From Pollenia angustigena (lineage: Eukaryota > Arthropoda > Insecta > Diptera > Polleniidae), in assembly GCA_930367215.1 (NCBI GenBank), contig OV884059.1:74805393-74869392 (forward strand): DNA of 64,000 bases, read 5' to 3'. A program made the position numbers and the translations under genes. Below the pieces are notes generated by a model. It was not told the DNA's origin, ran no database searches, and saw nothing but the letters and a program-made list of their open reading frames with translations. Positions within the stretch are counted from its first letter, which is position 1, and each line of letters opens with the position of its first letter. Of this stretch, positions 10,900 to 22,662 are shown one piece after another.

Positions 10900-11118
10900 A
10901 TATGTACCCCTGGCCACCCCAATCAATTCTCTTGCTTATTCTCACACTAAAACAGCTGTTTTTGTTTACATTCTCTTTTAATCTTTTGCTTTAGTTCTCT
11001 TCGCGTAGGTACCGAAACACAATGTGTTGCTGTAAAAACGCGTGTTAAAAATAAAATAAATTGTTTAAATTAAATAATTGTATTGTGCAAAAAAGAAAAA
11101 AGTGAATAAACATTAAAA
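10900..11118 (+). promoter_or_regulatory. Probable promoter and 5' UTR region of the tRNA dimethylallyltransferase gene
   Basis: About 220 bp of non-repetitive sequence lies between the last repeat relic and the exon 1 ATG. It contains CT-rich stretches and TCTTCGCGTAGGTACC near 10997. I see no clear TATA box, and no core promoter element can be assigned with confidence. The call rests on position only. Confidence 0.35.
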
Positions 11119-11238
11119 ATGTTGCGTAAAGTGCCGTTAATTGTTATACTTGGTTCAACAGGTACGGGTAAAACGAAATTATCATTGGAATTGGCAGAAC
11201 GTTTTGCTGGCGAAATAATCAGCGCCGATTCAATGCAA
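11119..11238 (+). CDS. TRIT1: tRNA dimethylallyltransferase, coding exon 1 (N-terminal 40 residues)
   Basis: The exon encodes 40 residues from ATG. It contains the nucleotide-binding P-loop GSTGTGKT (residues 12-19) followed by [20 protein letters not shown], the N-terminal signature of the IPPT family (TRIT1 in humans, Mod5 in yeast, MiaA in bacteria). These enzymes transfer dimethylallyl from DMAPP to A37 of tRNAs reading UNN codons, in mitochondria and cytosol. The exon ends CAA|GTAAGT, a strong splice donor, in phase 0. The start is the first ATG in the frame, preceded by CATTAAAA, and begins only 11 residues before the P-loop. No long targeting peptide precedes it, so a mitochondrial form, if any, would need an upstream start or a cryptic signal. 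The downstream partner exon is at 43857. The antisense open frame here is a shadow. Confidence 0.93.
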
Positions 11239-11445
11239 GTAAGTAACCCAATAAACAAAACAAAACAACTTTGAACAATAAAGATTTTTTCAACCGATAA
11301 GCAAGTGTCATATAAAACATTTCCTCGTATATTATTGAAAAATTAAGAAAAAATGTAGCATTCTTTTGAGATTGTTGTTGTTCTACGAGCATAATAAAAG
11401 TTTTAATTTTAATTACTTTACTGCCTGCTTTTAGAAAAATAAAAT

Positions 11446-11548
11446 AAGTGAGTGAGTGAGAAATTATATTGAGAACAAAAACAAATTTTCGTTTTTTTTT
11501 TGTTGTTTTTTTTTAATTATAAAATCTCACTCGCTCACTTGTTTTCAT
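11446..11548. repeat. Hairpin inverted repeat just inside intron 1
   Basis: AAGTGAGTGAGTGAGAAATTA pairs imperfectly with the inverse of TAAAATCTCACTCGCTCACTT across a T-rich loop. It lies about 210 bp after the exon 1 donor. It may be a small MITE. Confidence 0.4.
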
Positions 11549-12974
11549 TTCCTAAAAACAGTTAATTTCAATATCAAGCATGTATGTTGACTGGGTAAAA
11601 ATAATAACAAAAACTGATGGCTGGGTTTTGTTTGAGGAAAGAGAGTAAAAATGTAGAAATAAAGAAACAGTGTTGCTAATAAGAACATATTTCTGATTTG
11701 CAAACTTATTATTAAATTAAAAAATTAAAAATTTTAAAATTTTGATTACGTGTTGTTCAATTTCTTCTTAGTTATAGCGTTTTTGAATTAGAGATATAAA
11801 AATAAATCTTGAAATTTTTAACATTTAAGACAGTGAGCCACAGCTAATGTTTTAATAATTTTGTTCAGTTTAAGAGCTAGAGTTTAAAGTTTTTCATTTG
11901 CTGTACAGTAGATGCTCCTTTCAGACATTTTTCATAAAAAATATTTTTTATATATAAAACGTTTATTTAAAAAATTGTCATAGAAAATTTGTTATATAAA
12001 ACCTAAATGATTTTTTTTATGAATAAGGCCTTTAATATTTATATTTTAATAGCTACGGAAAACGTAAATAATTTAATAAAGAGAAGCCTTTTAGCGCTTT
12101 TTACTGATATCGTTTTATTTGAATTACGATAACCTTAAAACTAATATTACACATTTTATTACACAAAGACAAAGTAAGAGTTTGTGTGAATTTTGAAGTA
12201 TATGCTTAAATTGCTAACTTTGATGAACATTAATTTTGTTTGAACATTTTACACACTTATATGAAAGAAGTGAATAAAGTTGTTTTGTTATTTTTAAGGT
12301 TAAATTCACTTTTATTTTTAAGAAATTTTCGGATATTCGAATTACTTAAAAACGAAAGTGTTTCTAAATTACGAGCGTCACCTTAAAAACAACTTCAAAA
12401 TCACAAATGCTTCTATTTCTGTAATAAAAATTTGCCTTTGTCCGAATATTATATATGATTATAATATGTTTTTTTTTGTCGATGATGTCCTTAATTAAAT
12501 TACTTCATATAAAGTAGCATTCATTTACTTATTTAATTGGACTTGGTGTTCTGTACCTCCCATGATGGTATTGGTACTACTTTTTCCAAAAAATACTACA
12601 AGTAACAAGAATTATACAAATTATTCAACTAACAACTGAAGGCGCATCTTCATGTTTAAATAAAAATATATTTAATATTCCTGAGAACAATTAACAAAGT
12701 TGGTCCAAATAGTTGACTAAATAAATAAAATAAAACCAAAATTTATCTATATTAAAAACAAGACCTCAATTTAAAAAAAGACTCTTGATGTTCTTTGCCT
12801 CTAAGCACATTAGCCTTATTGTCTACAAATTAAGTGGTAAGCAACACTTAGTATACTTGATGCTCTTTACGTCTAAACAAGTTGGACTTGGTGTTGTATT
12901 CAACTTTTCCATCCCGAAAACTACATTAGATAGACTTATCGGAATTCACACTTCGATAGAGGAAAATTCGGCAA
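11549..12974. other. Intron sequence without recognised element
   Basis: AT-rich DNA. At 12784-12900 a segment TTGATGTTCTTTGCCTCTAA recurs as TTGATGCTCTTTACGTCTAA, an old direct duplication. No coding sequence or transposon termini were seen. Confidence 0.4.
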
Positions 12975-13998
12975 AAGTGCACTTTACGGGGCGTACGAAA
13001 AAAAAATAAAAAAAATATGCTACCCGATTCAGAATAAAAAAAGAAAAAAACCATAATTAAAATTTAAGGGGGCTGAGGCCCGTGGGGCCCTCTGGACCCA
13101 AAAAACCGCCCCGCCCACTTAGTGGAATGTGTGGGTACTCAAATTAAAGGTAATTGTACAAGAAAAACGAAAATAATAAAATTTAGGGCGGGCGGGACTT
13201 TTGGGGCCCTCTGGAGCCCTCTGGGTAAAAAAAAGTGCCCTCATCCACTCACATCTATGTGTAGGTACTCAAATTAAAGGTAGTTTGCTCACGATTGTAA
13301 ATATTTTGTATTTTTTAATGTTTTATGTTCGATTTAAAAAAAAAAAATTTTTTATTTTTTTTGTAACTAATAGCCTATTTCCGATGTGCTAAAGAATTCT
13401 TTTCTGCGTAGCCGGCCTTCGGCCGGGCGCATGAATTTTCTCCTCTATGGAATAAAAAACCGGCTTCGCTAACTAAAGCTTCTCTACATAACCGGCCTTT
13501 GGCCGGCCGCAAGGATTTTCTGCTCTATGGTATAACAAAGACCGGCTTCGCTAACTAAAGCTTCTCTGCATAGCCGGCCTTCGGCCGGGCGCAAGGATTT
13601 TCTCCTCTATGGTATAACAAATACCGGCTTCGCTAACTAAAGCTTCTCTGCATAGCCGGCCTTCGGCCAGGCGCAAGGATTTTCTCCTCTATGGTATAAA
13701 AAAAACCGGCTTCGCTAACTAAAGCTTTTCTACACCTAAAAGTTACTTAAATTAACCTAGAGAGGAAAATAGTATTCGAACACAAAAACAAAATACATAT
13801 TTGCAATCTTGAGCAAATTACCTTTAATTTGAGTACCCACACATATCACAAAGTGGGCGGGGCAGTTTTTTGGGTCCAGAGGGCACCACGGGCCTCAGCC
13901 CCCTTACATTTTAATTATGGTTTTTTTCTTTTTTTATTCTGAATCGGGTAGCTTATTTTTTTTATTTTTTTTTTTCGTATGCCCCGTAAAGTGCACTT
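12975..13998. mobile_element. Foldback transposon with long inverted arms and a GC-rich internal array
   Basis: The left arm starts AAGTGCACTTTACGGGGCGT and the right arm ends with its inverse (ATGCCCCGTAAAGTGCACTT). The arms stay complementary for roughly 180-200 bp, through CTACCCGATTCAG, GGGGGCTGAGGCCCGTGG, GACCCAAAAAACCGCCCCGC and GTGGGTACTCAAATTAAAGG. Part of the left arm is duplicated (second copy 13186-13290). The centre is a tandem array (13391-13736). No transposase was seen. Such foldback structures are known in flies, but the family is not recognised. Confidence 0.8.
13391..13736. repeat. Four-copy tandem array, about 80-82 bp period
   Basis: Units carry CCGGCCTTCGGCCGG (near-palindromic), then GATTTTCTCCTCTATGG, ACCGGCTTCGCTAACTAAAG and CTTCTCT. 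The CCGGCC core starts at 13412, 13492, 13574 and 13656. GC content is far above the surroundings. Confidence 0.85.
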
Positions 13999-14201
13999 CA
14001 GCCAAAAATTCTGATTCCAACAGTATGAAAAGCGTATTTTAAAAAACAAGTGAATTGGTGTTTTTGATCTATCCGCTATAGAACTATTGTTAAATTTTTA
14101 AGGCACTGTTTGTATAACTTTAATAAATTAATAAAACTTTCAAAATATACTAAAGTTCAATGATTAATTTTCCTGGTGGGCTATAGTGGGTTGCAAAACT
14201 A

Positions 14202-15160
14202 CACCATTTTTCATTTAAAATGAGAAAATTCAAGATGAAATTGAGAAAATTCCAAATGAAATTGAGAATTTCAATTTGATAATGAGAAAATTCCAATATA
14301 AAATGAGAAATTCAATTTGATATTGAGAAAATTGCAAATGAAATTGAGAATTTAAATTTGAAATTGAGAAAATTCCAAATAAAATTGGGAAATTTTAATT
14401 TGAAATTGAGAAAATTCCAAATGAAATTGAGAAAATTCCAAATGAAATTGAGAAATTTTAATTTTTCATTGATAAAATTGAATTATCTATATCTATATTA
14501 TCTCCAGTAGTTATACATGTCTTAGAAGCATTAATCATCTGTTCCAAAAAGACAAGCCTCTGTTCTCCTTTATGGGTGGGAATTACGTTCGGTACATTCA
14601 TCGTTGTTGTTACCGTACTTTTTATTTTTGACCAAATAATTTCAATGGGGTTAAGCATCGGTGAATAGAAGCTCAATCGAAGGAGCGTAGCTGGAGAGTT
14701 GTCAGAAATAATTTGTAGCCGACTGTGGCATTGAGCATTGTAACATACCAATACGAGGATCTGGATGCCTGTTGGTCAATAATACTGCGATTTTTATTTA
14801 GTATAATTTTTTTCGATCCTTGTTAGTTATGTATGTTTGTTATTGTAATTATATAGATAATTCAATTTTATCAAGGAAAAATTAAAATTTCTCAATTTCA
14901 TTTGGAATTTTTTCAATTTCAAATTTAAACTTCCCAATTTCATTTGGAATTTTCTCAATTTCAAATTGAAATTCTCAATTTCATTTGGAATTTTCTCAAT
15001 TTCAAATTGATATTCTCAATTTTAAATTCATATTCTCAATTTCAATTGGAATTTTCTCAATTTCAAATTGAAATTCTCAATTTCATTTGGAATTTTCTCA
15101 ATTTCAAATTGAAATTCTCATTTTCATTTGGAATTTTCTCATTTTCAATGAAAAATGGTG
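14202..15160 (-). mobile_element. Tc1/mariner-superfamily element whose inverted repeats are tandem arrays
   Basis: The ends CACCATTTTTCATT...AATGAAAAATGGTG are flanked by TA (14200-14201 and 15161-15162). Inward, about 260 bp on each side is a run of degenerate repeats based on GAAATTGAGAAAATTCCAAAT, in opposite orientation on the two sides. The centre (14458-14751) keeps a transposase fragment. The total of 959 bp indicates an internally deleted copy. Confidence 0.82.
14458..14751 (-). pseudogene. DDE transposase C-terminal fragment (Tc1/IS630-like)
   Basis: The minus-strand frame contains LRLSFYSPMLNPIEIIWSK, the hallmark of DDE_3 transposases. Its E in NPIE is the third catalytic residue. 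Upstream, VCYNAQCHSR corresponds to the second catalytic motif, but the usual D before N is Y here, so the site is destroyed. The N-terminal DNA-binding and first catalytic parts are absent. The fragment sits between the inverted arrays of the element at 14202-15160. Confidence 0.75.
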
Positions 15161-15165
15161 TAGTT

Positions 15166-16540
15166 CGATTCCATACGGTTTGTAGCAAAACTCGTTTTCT
15201 TTTTTTGAAAATTCATAGCAAAACTCGTTAGTTCTAAGATAAAAGCTTTTATTTTTCAGTTGGTTTAAATGACTGAACTGTTAAGTTAAAAAAAAAAAAA
15301 TTTTCGACAAAAACTCTTCTAAAAACAAAAAAAAAACACCATCGTACAATTTTACCTTTAATAGGACATATTTAAACAATTTGAAATCGGCGATGTTTTT
15401 ACATACCTACTAAAAAAAACTTAAAACACATACTCGTCTAAAACCTCAAGAAAAACATTTTGTAATTAAAAGTTATAAAATTTTATGTTCAATTTAAAAT
15501 CCGCGCTTTGTTTAACTGACAAAATTAGCAACACTTAACGTTAAACGAGTTGTCATTCAGAAACAGTGGGCTAGAGAGAAACTTAGTGGTAAAAATTTGA
15601 GAGACAAAAAATTTTTTGAAAATTTCTGCTAGTACAATTTTAACTATGTCGCAATAAATATTCAACCACCTGTTTCATGTTTTTGTTACAAAACAAAAAT
15701 AATATAATTATAACTTTTATAAGTTTTAAATTAAGGGTATATTTCACCAATTCTATTTGAATATCAATTCATATTTAAATAGAGTTTTTCATAAGTATAT
15801 GTTGGTAATTTTATTTTTATTTGACATAAAAGACGAATTTTATACGCCTAATTTCCTAGTTTTGCTGGTAAAGCGTTCATTTACTTTTTTTATTTTTTTT
15901 GGATTAATTGGGACAAACATTTGGTAAGATTTAAATTTATTCTCTCGTTGCAGGTTTCTGCTAATAAAGTTAAAACGAGGGCTCGTCTTAATTAATAAAT
16001 TGGGTTTTTCGATTGTTACGTATTTTTTTTTTTATCTAATACCTACATATGTATCTTATAGGTAGGTACCAGTTTATTAAACCAAGTCTATCCAGAAAAC
16101 TTCCATTGTAAAAATCAGCCTCAAATTAGGTATTTACCTATTATTATTTGTTTTTATTTTACTACTGACTTTGTTATAAAATATTTCTGGTATGTACTAT
16201 TGTTTAATATTTGTGAGCATACATACATACATATAAAAAATTTAGAAAAAAAATAGTGGGTATGTAAGTCTAAATCGTTTAAATTATTTTAAAATTAATG
16301 TGCGCGTTTTACAATCAGTGATGCCAGAAGCGCAGATTTATCTGCATTTTGCAGATTTTATACTCTCAAATTTACAAAATGCTGATTTAAAGATTTTTGG
16401 CTTAAAAAATGCAGATTTTTAAGCCTTTACACTTTGTTACTAATGTTTGTATTATTTCCACTTCTTGCATTGAAAAGCCAAAAATATTAACCATTAATGG
16501 AAGAAAGCACAAAAAAAAAATCAATAGAAAAATTAGTGTT
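15166..16540. other. Intron sequence without recognised element
   Basis: AT-rich DNA with a short CATA microsatellite near 16218. CAGTGATGCCAGAAGCGCAG at 16316 looks like a hAT-type end, but no partner was found. Confidence 0.35.
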
Positions 16541-16543
16541 TGC

Positions 16544-17142
16544 TAATGGCGATTTCTTTTCTGAGAAATATGTTGCATTAATGTTACATGTTCTACAATT
16601 TTGTGTTCGTTTGTACAAAAAATACAACTGTGGAAAAAATTTTCAATTTCTTTTGTGAATATGTTGATGAAAAACATGCAAGACATGTTGGATATTTTAC
16701 CCTTACTTTAACTTAAGGTGTTCAAACTGCCCTGTTTTACAACTTTGGTACGTAATTTTTTATTTGTATAACCAATGTTATATTTTGTTTGTCATAATTC
16801 ATACCGCTCATAATATTGTAAAAAACAAAATATAAAAAGGTATATTTACACATTAAAATAAAAAAATTCAATTTGTTTTATAATCGTTTTTATTTTGCTA
16901 AGCCATTAGTGATGTCAATATTTGTTCCCAAGCCATAATAGCGTGCAGAAACCGCTCAAATAGCTTTAAAAATCGCTCATGAAGTACATTAATGATGAAA
17001 GTGTAACAGTTGTTAATAAAAGCAGCTAATTGTGTTCTATTGAAATTGCACATTATGTAACACTTCCAGTGATTATAGGTAACATTAGAAAATGTTACAT
17101 GTATATACTGTAACATATTTTTCTCAGAAAAGAAATCGCCAT
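16544..17142. mobile_element. TIR element of 0.6 kb with TAATGGCGATTTC ends
   Basis: The left end TAATGGCGATTTCTTTTCTG is matched by the inverse of the right end (AGAAAAGAAATCGCCATA). Both continue with a TATGTTRCA..ATGTTACATG block. The flanks AGTGTTTGC and AGTGTTGAC could be a decayed 9-bp duplication. No transposase is visible; the minus open frame inside is not recognised. Confidence 0.65.
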
Positions 17143-17607
17143 AAGTGTTGACATTTTTGGTAATAACGGAGATTTTTACACTTTATTACACAAAAAAAAA
17201 AAATATTTTTTCCAATTCAAACAAAAAATTTGTAGAATCAAACAATTTTTTGTCTGTCGCAAACAATTTATTTGCATTTTGTTTATTGAAAAAAACACCG
17301 ATTTTTTCAAACAAAGAATTTAACTGAATCAAACAAAAAGTTTACTGAAATTCATATAAATTTCAAACAAATAATTTTGCTGAATCAAACAAAAAAGTTT
17401 TTGCACAAGCAATGACGCGCACACACGCAAGCACTGTTGGAGAAGATGAAGCAGAGCGGCCGGCTGGCTTTGAGACACATTTTTTTGTTGGAATAATTTT
17501 TGAACGAAGTCTTATTTATACACAAAATTTTTTTTTTTCATCACTCACTGTTGCTGCATCCTCTCCTTTGCTAATGAAGAAAAAATGTAACCAAAAACGG
17601 CGGCAGA

Positions 17608-19305
17608 CAGGGTTGTTAGGCGTTTTTCTTTAAAAATCGTCAAAAGTTTTAACAAAATTCGTCAAAATCGTCATGAACAGTTAACAAAATCGTCAACAAA
17701 TCGTCAAATATTTAAATTTTACAAATTTGAGACAATTTATAGCCTTGAGTGGTTCAAAAATATAAATTTTTAGCAAGAAATTATATTTATGAAAAAAGTG
17801 ATATTGTAAAGTTTTATTCTATTTATTTCAGCAAGTGGGCTGAAATATATTTATCATTTGAAAAGAAATACATAAGAAAAAATATATTTTCATAAAAACA
17901 TAACAAACATTTATTTATTTCATTTATCTATATTCACAAAAAGATTAAATAAAAAATAAAATAGCATTTGCAATTTTAGTTCCAAACTAGTGCATTTTCT
18001 TCACTTTGCACTAATTTTTCTACACAACTTATTATTAAGAACTCACTTCTTACTTCCTAACACTCAACTGTACTTAGAATAACTTACCTAACAGAATTAA
18101 ATGGGAATTCGGCTTTTTACACGCAAATAGAAAAATCCTTCACATATGATTATAACTTCAGCGAAAAAATGAAATCGTATGTAGCAGCGCAAATCGAAAT
18201 CATTAAAACGCAAAGCGGATTTAACCAATTTTTAAAAAGCGGACCAAATAGGACCGACGCAAATCGGGGCTCTAGTGTACATTTTTTTGCCGTATCGATG
18301 GCATTCATTGAATTGTAGAATTCGAATTAATAGTGCTTCTAATGAAAACCACCTGGTTCACAGAAAAAAATATCTCAAGAAAATTTTTAACAACAGAGTT
18401 TGTTGAAAATTAAATTTTAGGTCAATAAACTTTTTGTTTGATTCAATGAAAAAATTTATCAAATTTACACTTTGCAAAATAGCATTCAATAAAACATATT
18501 TAATATTTAAATATTTCTACATATTCAATAAAAAAATATTTGAATCAAAGTAAATACAGTATTTTTACAACTCTTTTCCATTTGTAAAGTCTCATTCGCT
18601 TTAGTTTTATTTGTAAAATATATTTAGTTTTGCCAATGTCTTTGGAAAAAGGTTTCCTGATGATCTGGCCTAAGCAACCAGAGAAATGCACATAGGAACT
18701 AGCTTATCCCCCCATAATAAACTTTAGCGTATTTATTTAAAAAGAAAAAAAATTGGGAATTAAGCACATCATCATTAATAAATAAATAAATAAAGATTCG
18801 ATAAACATTTTGTTTGATTTATTAACAATTTTCAACAATTTATTTTAACAAATCACGTAAACATTTTGTTGAAAAAAATTATTTTGGGCAACAACTTTTT
18901 TTATTGACTCAATAAACTTGGTTGTTGACTAAAAATTCAATAACTATACCTACAATTTCTTTCATCAATACCGAAAAATTGTCATCGCAGAAAATTTAAA
19001 AATATTTTTTTTTATCAAATATGCGATTTTCGTATTCAAATATGAAATTTTTTTTTCTGTGGTTGTGATGAGGGAAGAACTTTTTTTGTTTAATTTCTAA
19101 TAATTTTTGTATTTCGAAAAATGATTTTTAAGTTTTGAACTGTTCCCCCAATATAATTGTTAATATTTCTTGTAAGTGTTTTATTGATGCCAGAAAATCG
19201 TCATAACACTATTACTTTTAGTTTAAAATCGTCAATCGTCATTTTACTGTATTTTCACAAAAAAATCGTCAAAATGGCGAAAAATCGTCACATCTAACAA
19301 CCCTG
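17608..19305. mobile_element. hAT element with perfect 8-bp duplication
   Basis: A 1698-bp element beginning CAGGGTTGTTAG and ending CTAACAACCCTG. It is flanked by GCGGCAGA on both sides (17600-17607 and 19306-19313). The subterminal regions contain many AAAATCGTCA motifs in the same sense at both ends. No transposase was recognised. A further insert occupies 18360-19060. Confidence 0.87.
18360..19060. mobile_element. AT-rich TIR insert nested in the hAT
   Basis: The ends ACAGAAAAAAATAT and the inverse of TTTTTTTTTCTGT are flanked by GGTT on both sides. The interior repeats TTCAATAAA, TTGAATC and TTTTGTTTGATT. It is non-coding. Confidence 0.5.
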
Positions 19306-20148
19306 GCGGCAGACCGACTCGATATAATTTTCGTCATCATTCTATTTTTGTATTTGATGTATTTAAATAAACAGTTTGAAAAAATTGAATACGGGATTTT
19401 GTTTTTTTTACCAACTTTGAAACCAACCAAAAATTTATTTTGTTTCTTATAAGTTTGTTGTTATTTCAAAAGAGTGAACCGTTTTTTTACCTGCTATTGT
19501 TTTTTGTGCTACAATCCTCGTCACGCTATTTTATCATCTTTCTTATTGTTGTACGTTTTTAAAGCGTCCAAAAATAGACTGCATGTGTTTTTTGTTGTAG
19601 TTCATATATTTCACATAAAGAAGTGTTGCTTACGATCAAATAAAAAATGCAAAAAACGACAACATTAAGGAGCGTTAAATGTTTCATAAAAAATTATGAA
19701 AGCTTGAAACATTTTTGTTGGTTAAATAAAAATCAAACAAAAATATTAATTGAATCAGTAAAAAATTTGTAGAAATCAAAAAATTTTCAAACAAGGGTTT
19801 GTTTGAAAATAATTCGGCAATAATATTTTCTGTGTACGCGAACTAATTTTGCACAAGAAAAGTGTAAGGAAAGACATACATACATAAGTAAATAAATAGT
19901 TCAAATATCACGTCGAACAGTTTAGAAATTGATTCATTAGTAGGAATTTTATTCACAAAATATTACTAAAAAATTAAAAATTCGCATTGTTTTGACACAT
20001 AAATATTGCCGGACTTATGTCCAGTCGTAGTTTTATTTCTTGTTTTAACTAAATATGGGGTCCGAAAACAGTATAATTTTTGAAATTTGTAAACACTATT
20101 ACTTCTCGTATTTCATATACCTAAATACTTATTTCAATAAAGTTAAAT

Positions 20149-20830
20149 ATGATAAGCAAGGAGAAAAGGCAGAGATTTACGTATTCTAAAGGTTGGATAT
20201 CTATTCTAGGTGGCAGCCAGAAAATCAGCGTTCCACGTTCTACTTTATAGGACAGAATACAAGGCCACGTTGCAGAAGGTCCTAGGAAAACAGGTCCGAA
20301 AAATTGATGACTTGCTGAACACAGTATAAGCGAATAAAAGGGAATACGTACGCACCATCTTTAGCACAACACCATTTTAAAACGATTGTCCTGGAAGAAT
20401 ATGATAGAAAACATTTTTGGACAAGCATTTATGCTTAGCTGTTAAGAAAGCAGAGGAAATTATTAAAGACGAGCTATAATCACTGAAGAAGGCATCAGTA
20501 AATGTTTCACTGACTTAAAAACCATCTCATCAAACAAAATGCTGTTGATATTTTAGATGATCCGTCCAGAATATTTAATGGCGATAAGACAAGTCCCAAT
20601 CGTTGAATTTACACATGTGACAGCGCATAGAGAAAGGGACCAGTAACGTAAAGGGAAAAGTAAAAACCAACTACACAAAACAAGATGTAGGGACGACCTA
20701 CGCTCGTTTTCAAGGTTGACCAACAAGGTTGAGATGTGTCGCTTTACAATGAGACCAATACCAACACGCTCTGTGATAGAACACCAAAGATAAAATGGCT
20801 CTCCTGAACAAAACCCTTTCTATTTTTCGC
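20149..20830 (+). pseudogene. pogo-like transposase pseudogene
   Basis: The translation, with stops and frameshifts, gives RQRFTYSKGW, SVPRSTL-DRIQGHVAEGPRKTGPK (a psq-type helix-turn-helix), ITEEGISKCFTDLKT, then NAVDILDDPSRIFNGDKTSP. The D of FNGDKT fits a catalytic aspartate of pogo-type DDE_1 transposases. Several stops make it dead. No inverted repeats were delimited around it. Confidence 0.7.
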
Positions 20831-21650
20831 GTTACATATGTAAGATTTTAGTTTGAAATCAAACAATCAACTTCCCGATTTTGAATGCAACAAATTTTTG
20901 AATTCAATTTAAATATGTATATTTATTGATTCCAATTCAAATTCAGTAATTGTAATAAAAATTAAATCATCTTCAAAATTTTCGTTTCCTAAAAATGAAA
21001 CTCCTTCTTCTAGAAATAAACCTGACTGATAATGCAATCTTACAAATCTGAATTTGTAACTGCAATCTTACAAATCGATATCATAAAAGAAAGAAATCAG
21101 ATTGGTTGTAATCATTTTGATTGCAGTTTATTTACAGTTCTGCCTCCAACAGAACCAATTTTAACGAAAAACCAAGTTCAACAATAATTTTCCATCAAGA
21201 AGCCACAACCACATTATGATTGCCTTCGAACTTGTTTTGAGTAATAATTGCTCTTGAAAAGGAGGAAAATACTATTGTTAATTTATAATCAAACGATTCT
21301 TAGTGGTAAAGAAATTATTGTCATATACAATTAAAAAATTGAGTTGTTGCGTTTTGTTTTGTACTCCCCGGAAATCTACTGCCAATTTTCAGCTTTCTAG
21401 CCCATTTAAAAAGCTCTGGATAGGCAAACAAATAAAAATAGGAACACACAAATAAGGAAATTATATATGTATGTAGATTTTATACAACCAAGTATGAATA
21501 AAGAATTTCCGAAAGTTTGTTCCATTACAATTGAATTTAAAAACCGAAAAATGGAAAAAGTGATAAAACTACCGCAGAATTTTTATTTTTAATTTGTTTA
21601 TTTAATTGGGTTAATAACACTATGTCACAAATTTTCAACACAGTCATAAC

Positions 21651-22662
21651 CAGGGAAACCAGAAATATGCAATTGCATGTTTTTCCTTGTGCGACTAATG
21701 AAGTCAGAAACAATATATTTATCCGGTTTAGAGCTTTTTATGAATTTTGGCATCGATTTGTTAGTGCATATTTTTGCATATTTTACCATTTGCAGCATAT
21801 TTTAGTTAAAATAGCCTTTTTGCAGCATTTTTTAGGTTTTTAGCGCATATTTTGCCTTTTTAATGCATATATTGATACATATTCAATTTTTTTTAGATGC
21901 CTACAATAACTTTCGCAGCAAATAAAAACAATTTTTGTTTTTCGAAAATCTGTTACTTTAATTTCGACATCTACATTTAATTTTTACTCTTAAATTGTAA
22001 GACAAAGCAGGTTGTCATTAAGAATAAATGTTATGCGATTTGTATCTAGACCAACCTTTTAGTATTCCGATTGACTCAGAAGCACTTTTTAAAGTGATCT
22101 AACGTGTCCATCCATCCGCCTGGCTGGTTGTCTGTCCAGGTTTGTAGATAATTTGATCAAATATGGACGAAGTCTATTCAAATGGTGAGAATATCGGTCT
22201 ATAATTTCACATCCAAATTAGACTCTTTGTGTCCGCAAGCTATCTAATTAGGATGGTATTTAAATTAAATTCGTGCTAAAAATATTTTACTTCAAATTAA
22301 ATTATTTTTGAATCGGTTCACATTTGCTCAAAGCTCCCGTCCTTAACTAGCTTTAAATTCCTTTTAAATGTTAACATTTGTTAACAATTTAGCGACCGTA
22401 CCTAAAATCCCTTTAAGACAAAAACCCATATGGATGTTAATATCTAGATAATATTCGGCGCAAACATCTTATATGAATATTAACCTTTTTTAGGTTTTTT
22501 TTTTAGATTTTGTTAATAAATTGTTGAATATTGTGTCTTCAAATGAGCAATTTTGATTTTTAGGGCATATTTTTAGCTTTTTTCAGGGCATATTTTCCAG
22601 TTTTGACTGCATATTTAATGCGCATTAAACGTGTTTTTTAGAGCATATTTCTGGTTTCCCTG
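21651..22662. mobile_element. hAT element with perfect 8-bp duplication
   Basis: A 1012-bp element with 20-bp inverted ends CAGGGAAACCAGAAATATGC, identical at both termini. It is flanked by GTCATAAC (21643-21650 and 22663-22670). Like the 4674 family it is rich in GCATATTTT near its ends, which suggests related elements. The interior is non-coding. Confidence 0.9.

Larger units (their letters stand above)
17190..19834. mobile_element. AT-rich element of AATCAAACAAA repeats, interrupted by a hAT
   Basis: Both flanks of the hAT at 17608-19305 hold AT-rich sequence built on AATCAAACAA and CAAACAAAAAGTTT. The right limit is TTTTCTGTGTAC and the left limit ACACAAAAAAA. The boundaries are tentative, but the shared composition suggests one host element split by the hAT. 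Confidence 0.4.

Noticed and set aside
11070..11258. Minus-strand frame overlapping exon 1
   Set aside because: It is the antisense shadow of the P-loop exon.
13391..13736. Possible CRISPR-like array (regular repeats)
   Set aside because: The units are contiguous tandem copies without unique spacers and lie in a eukaryotic foldback element.
16316..16336. Lone hAT-like end CAGTGATGCCAG
   Set aside because: No inverted partner or duplication was found. The same holds for CAGTGATGCCAACTTAGC at 28432 and CAGTGTTGCCACGACC at 55861.
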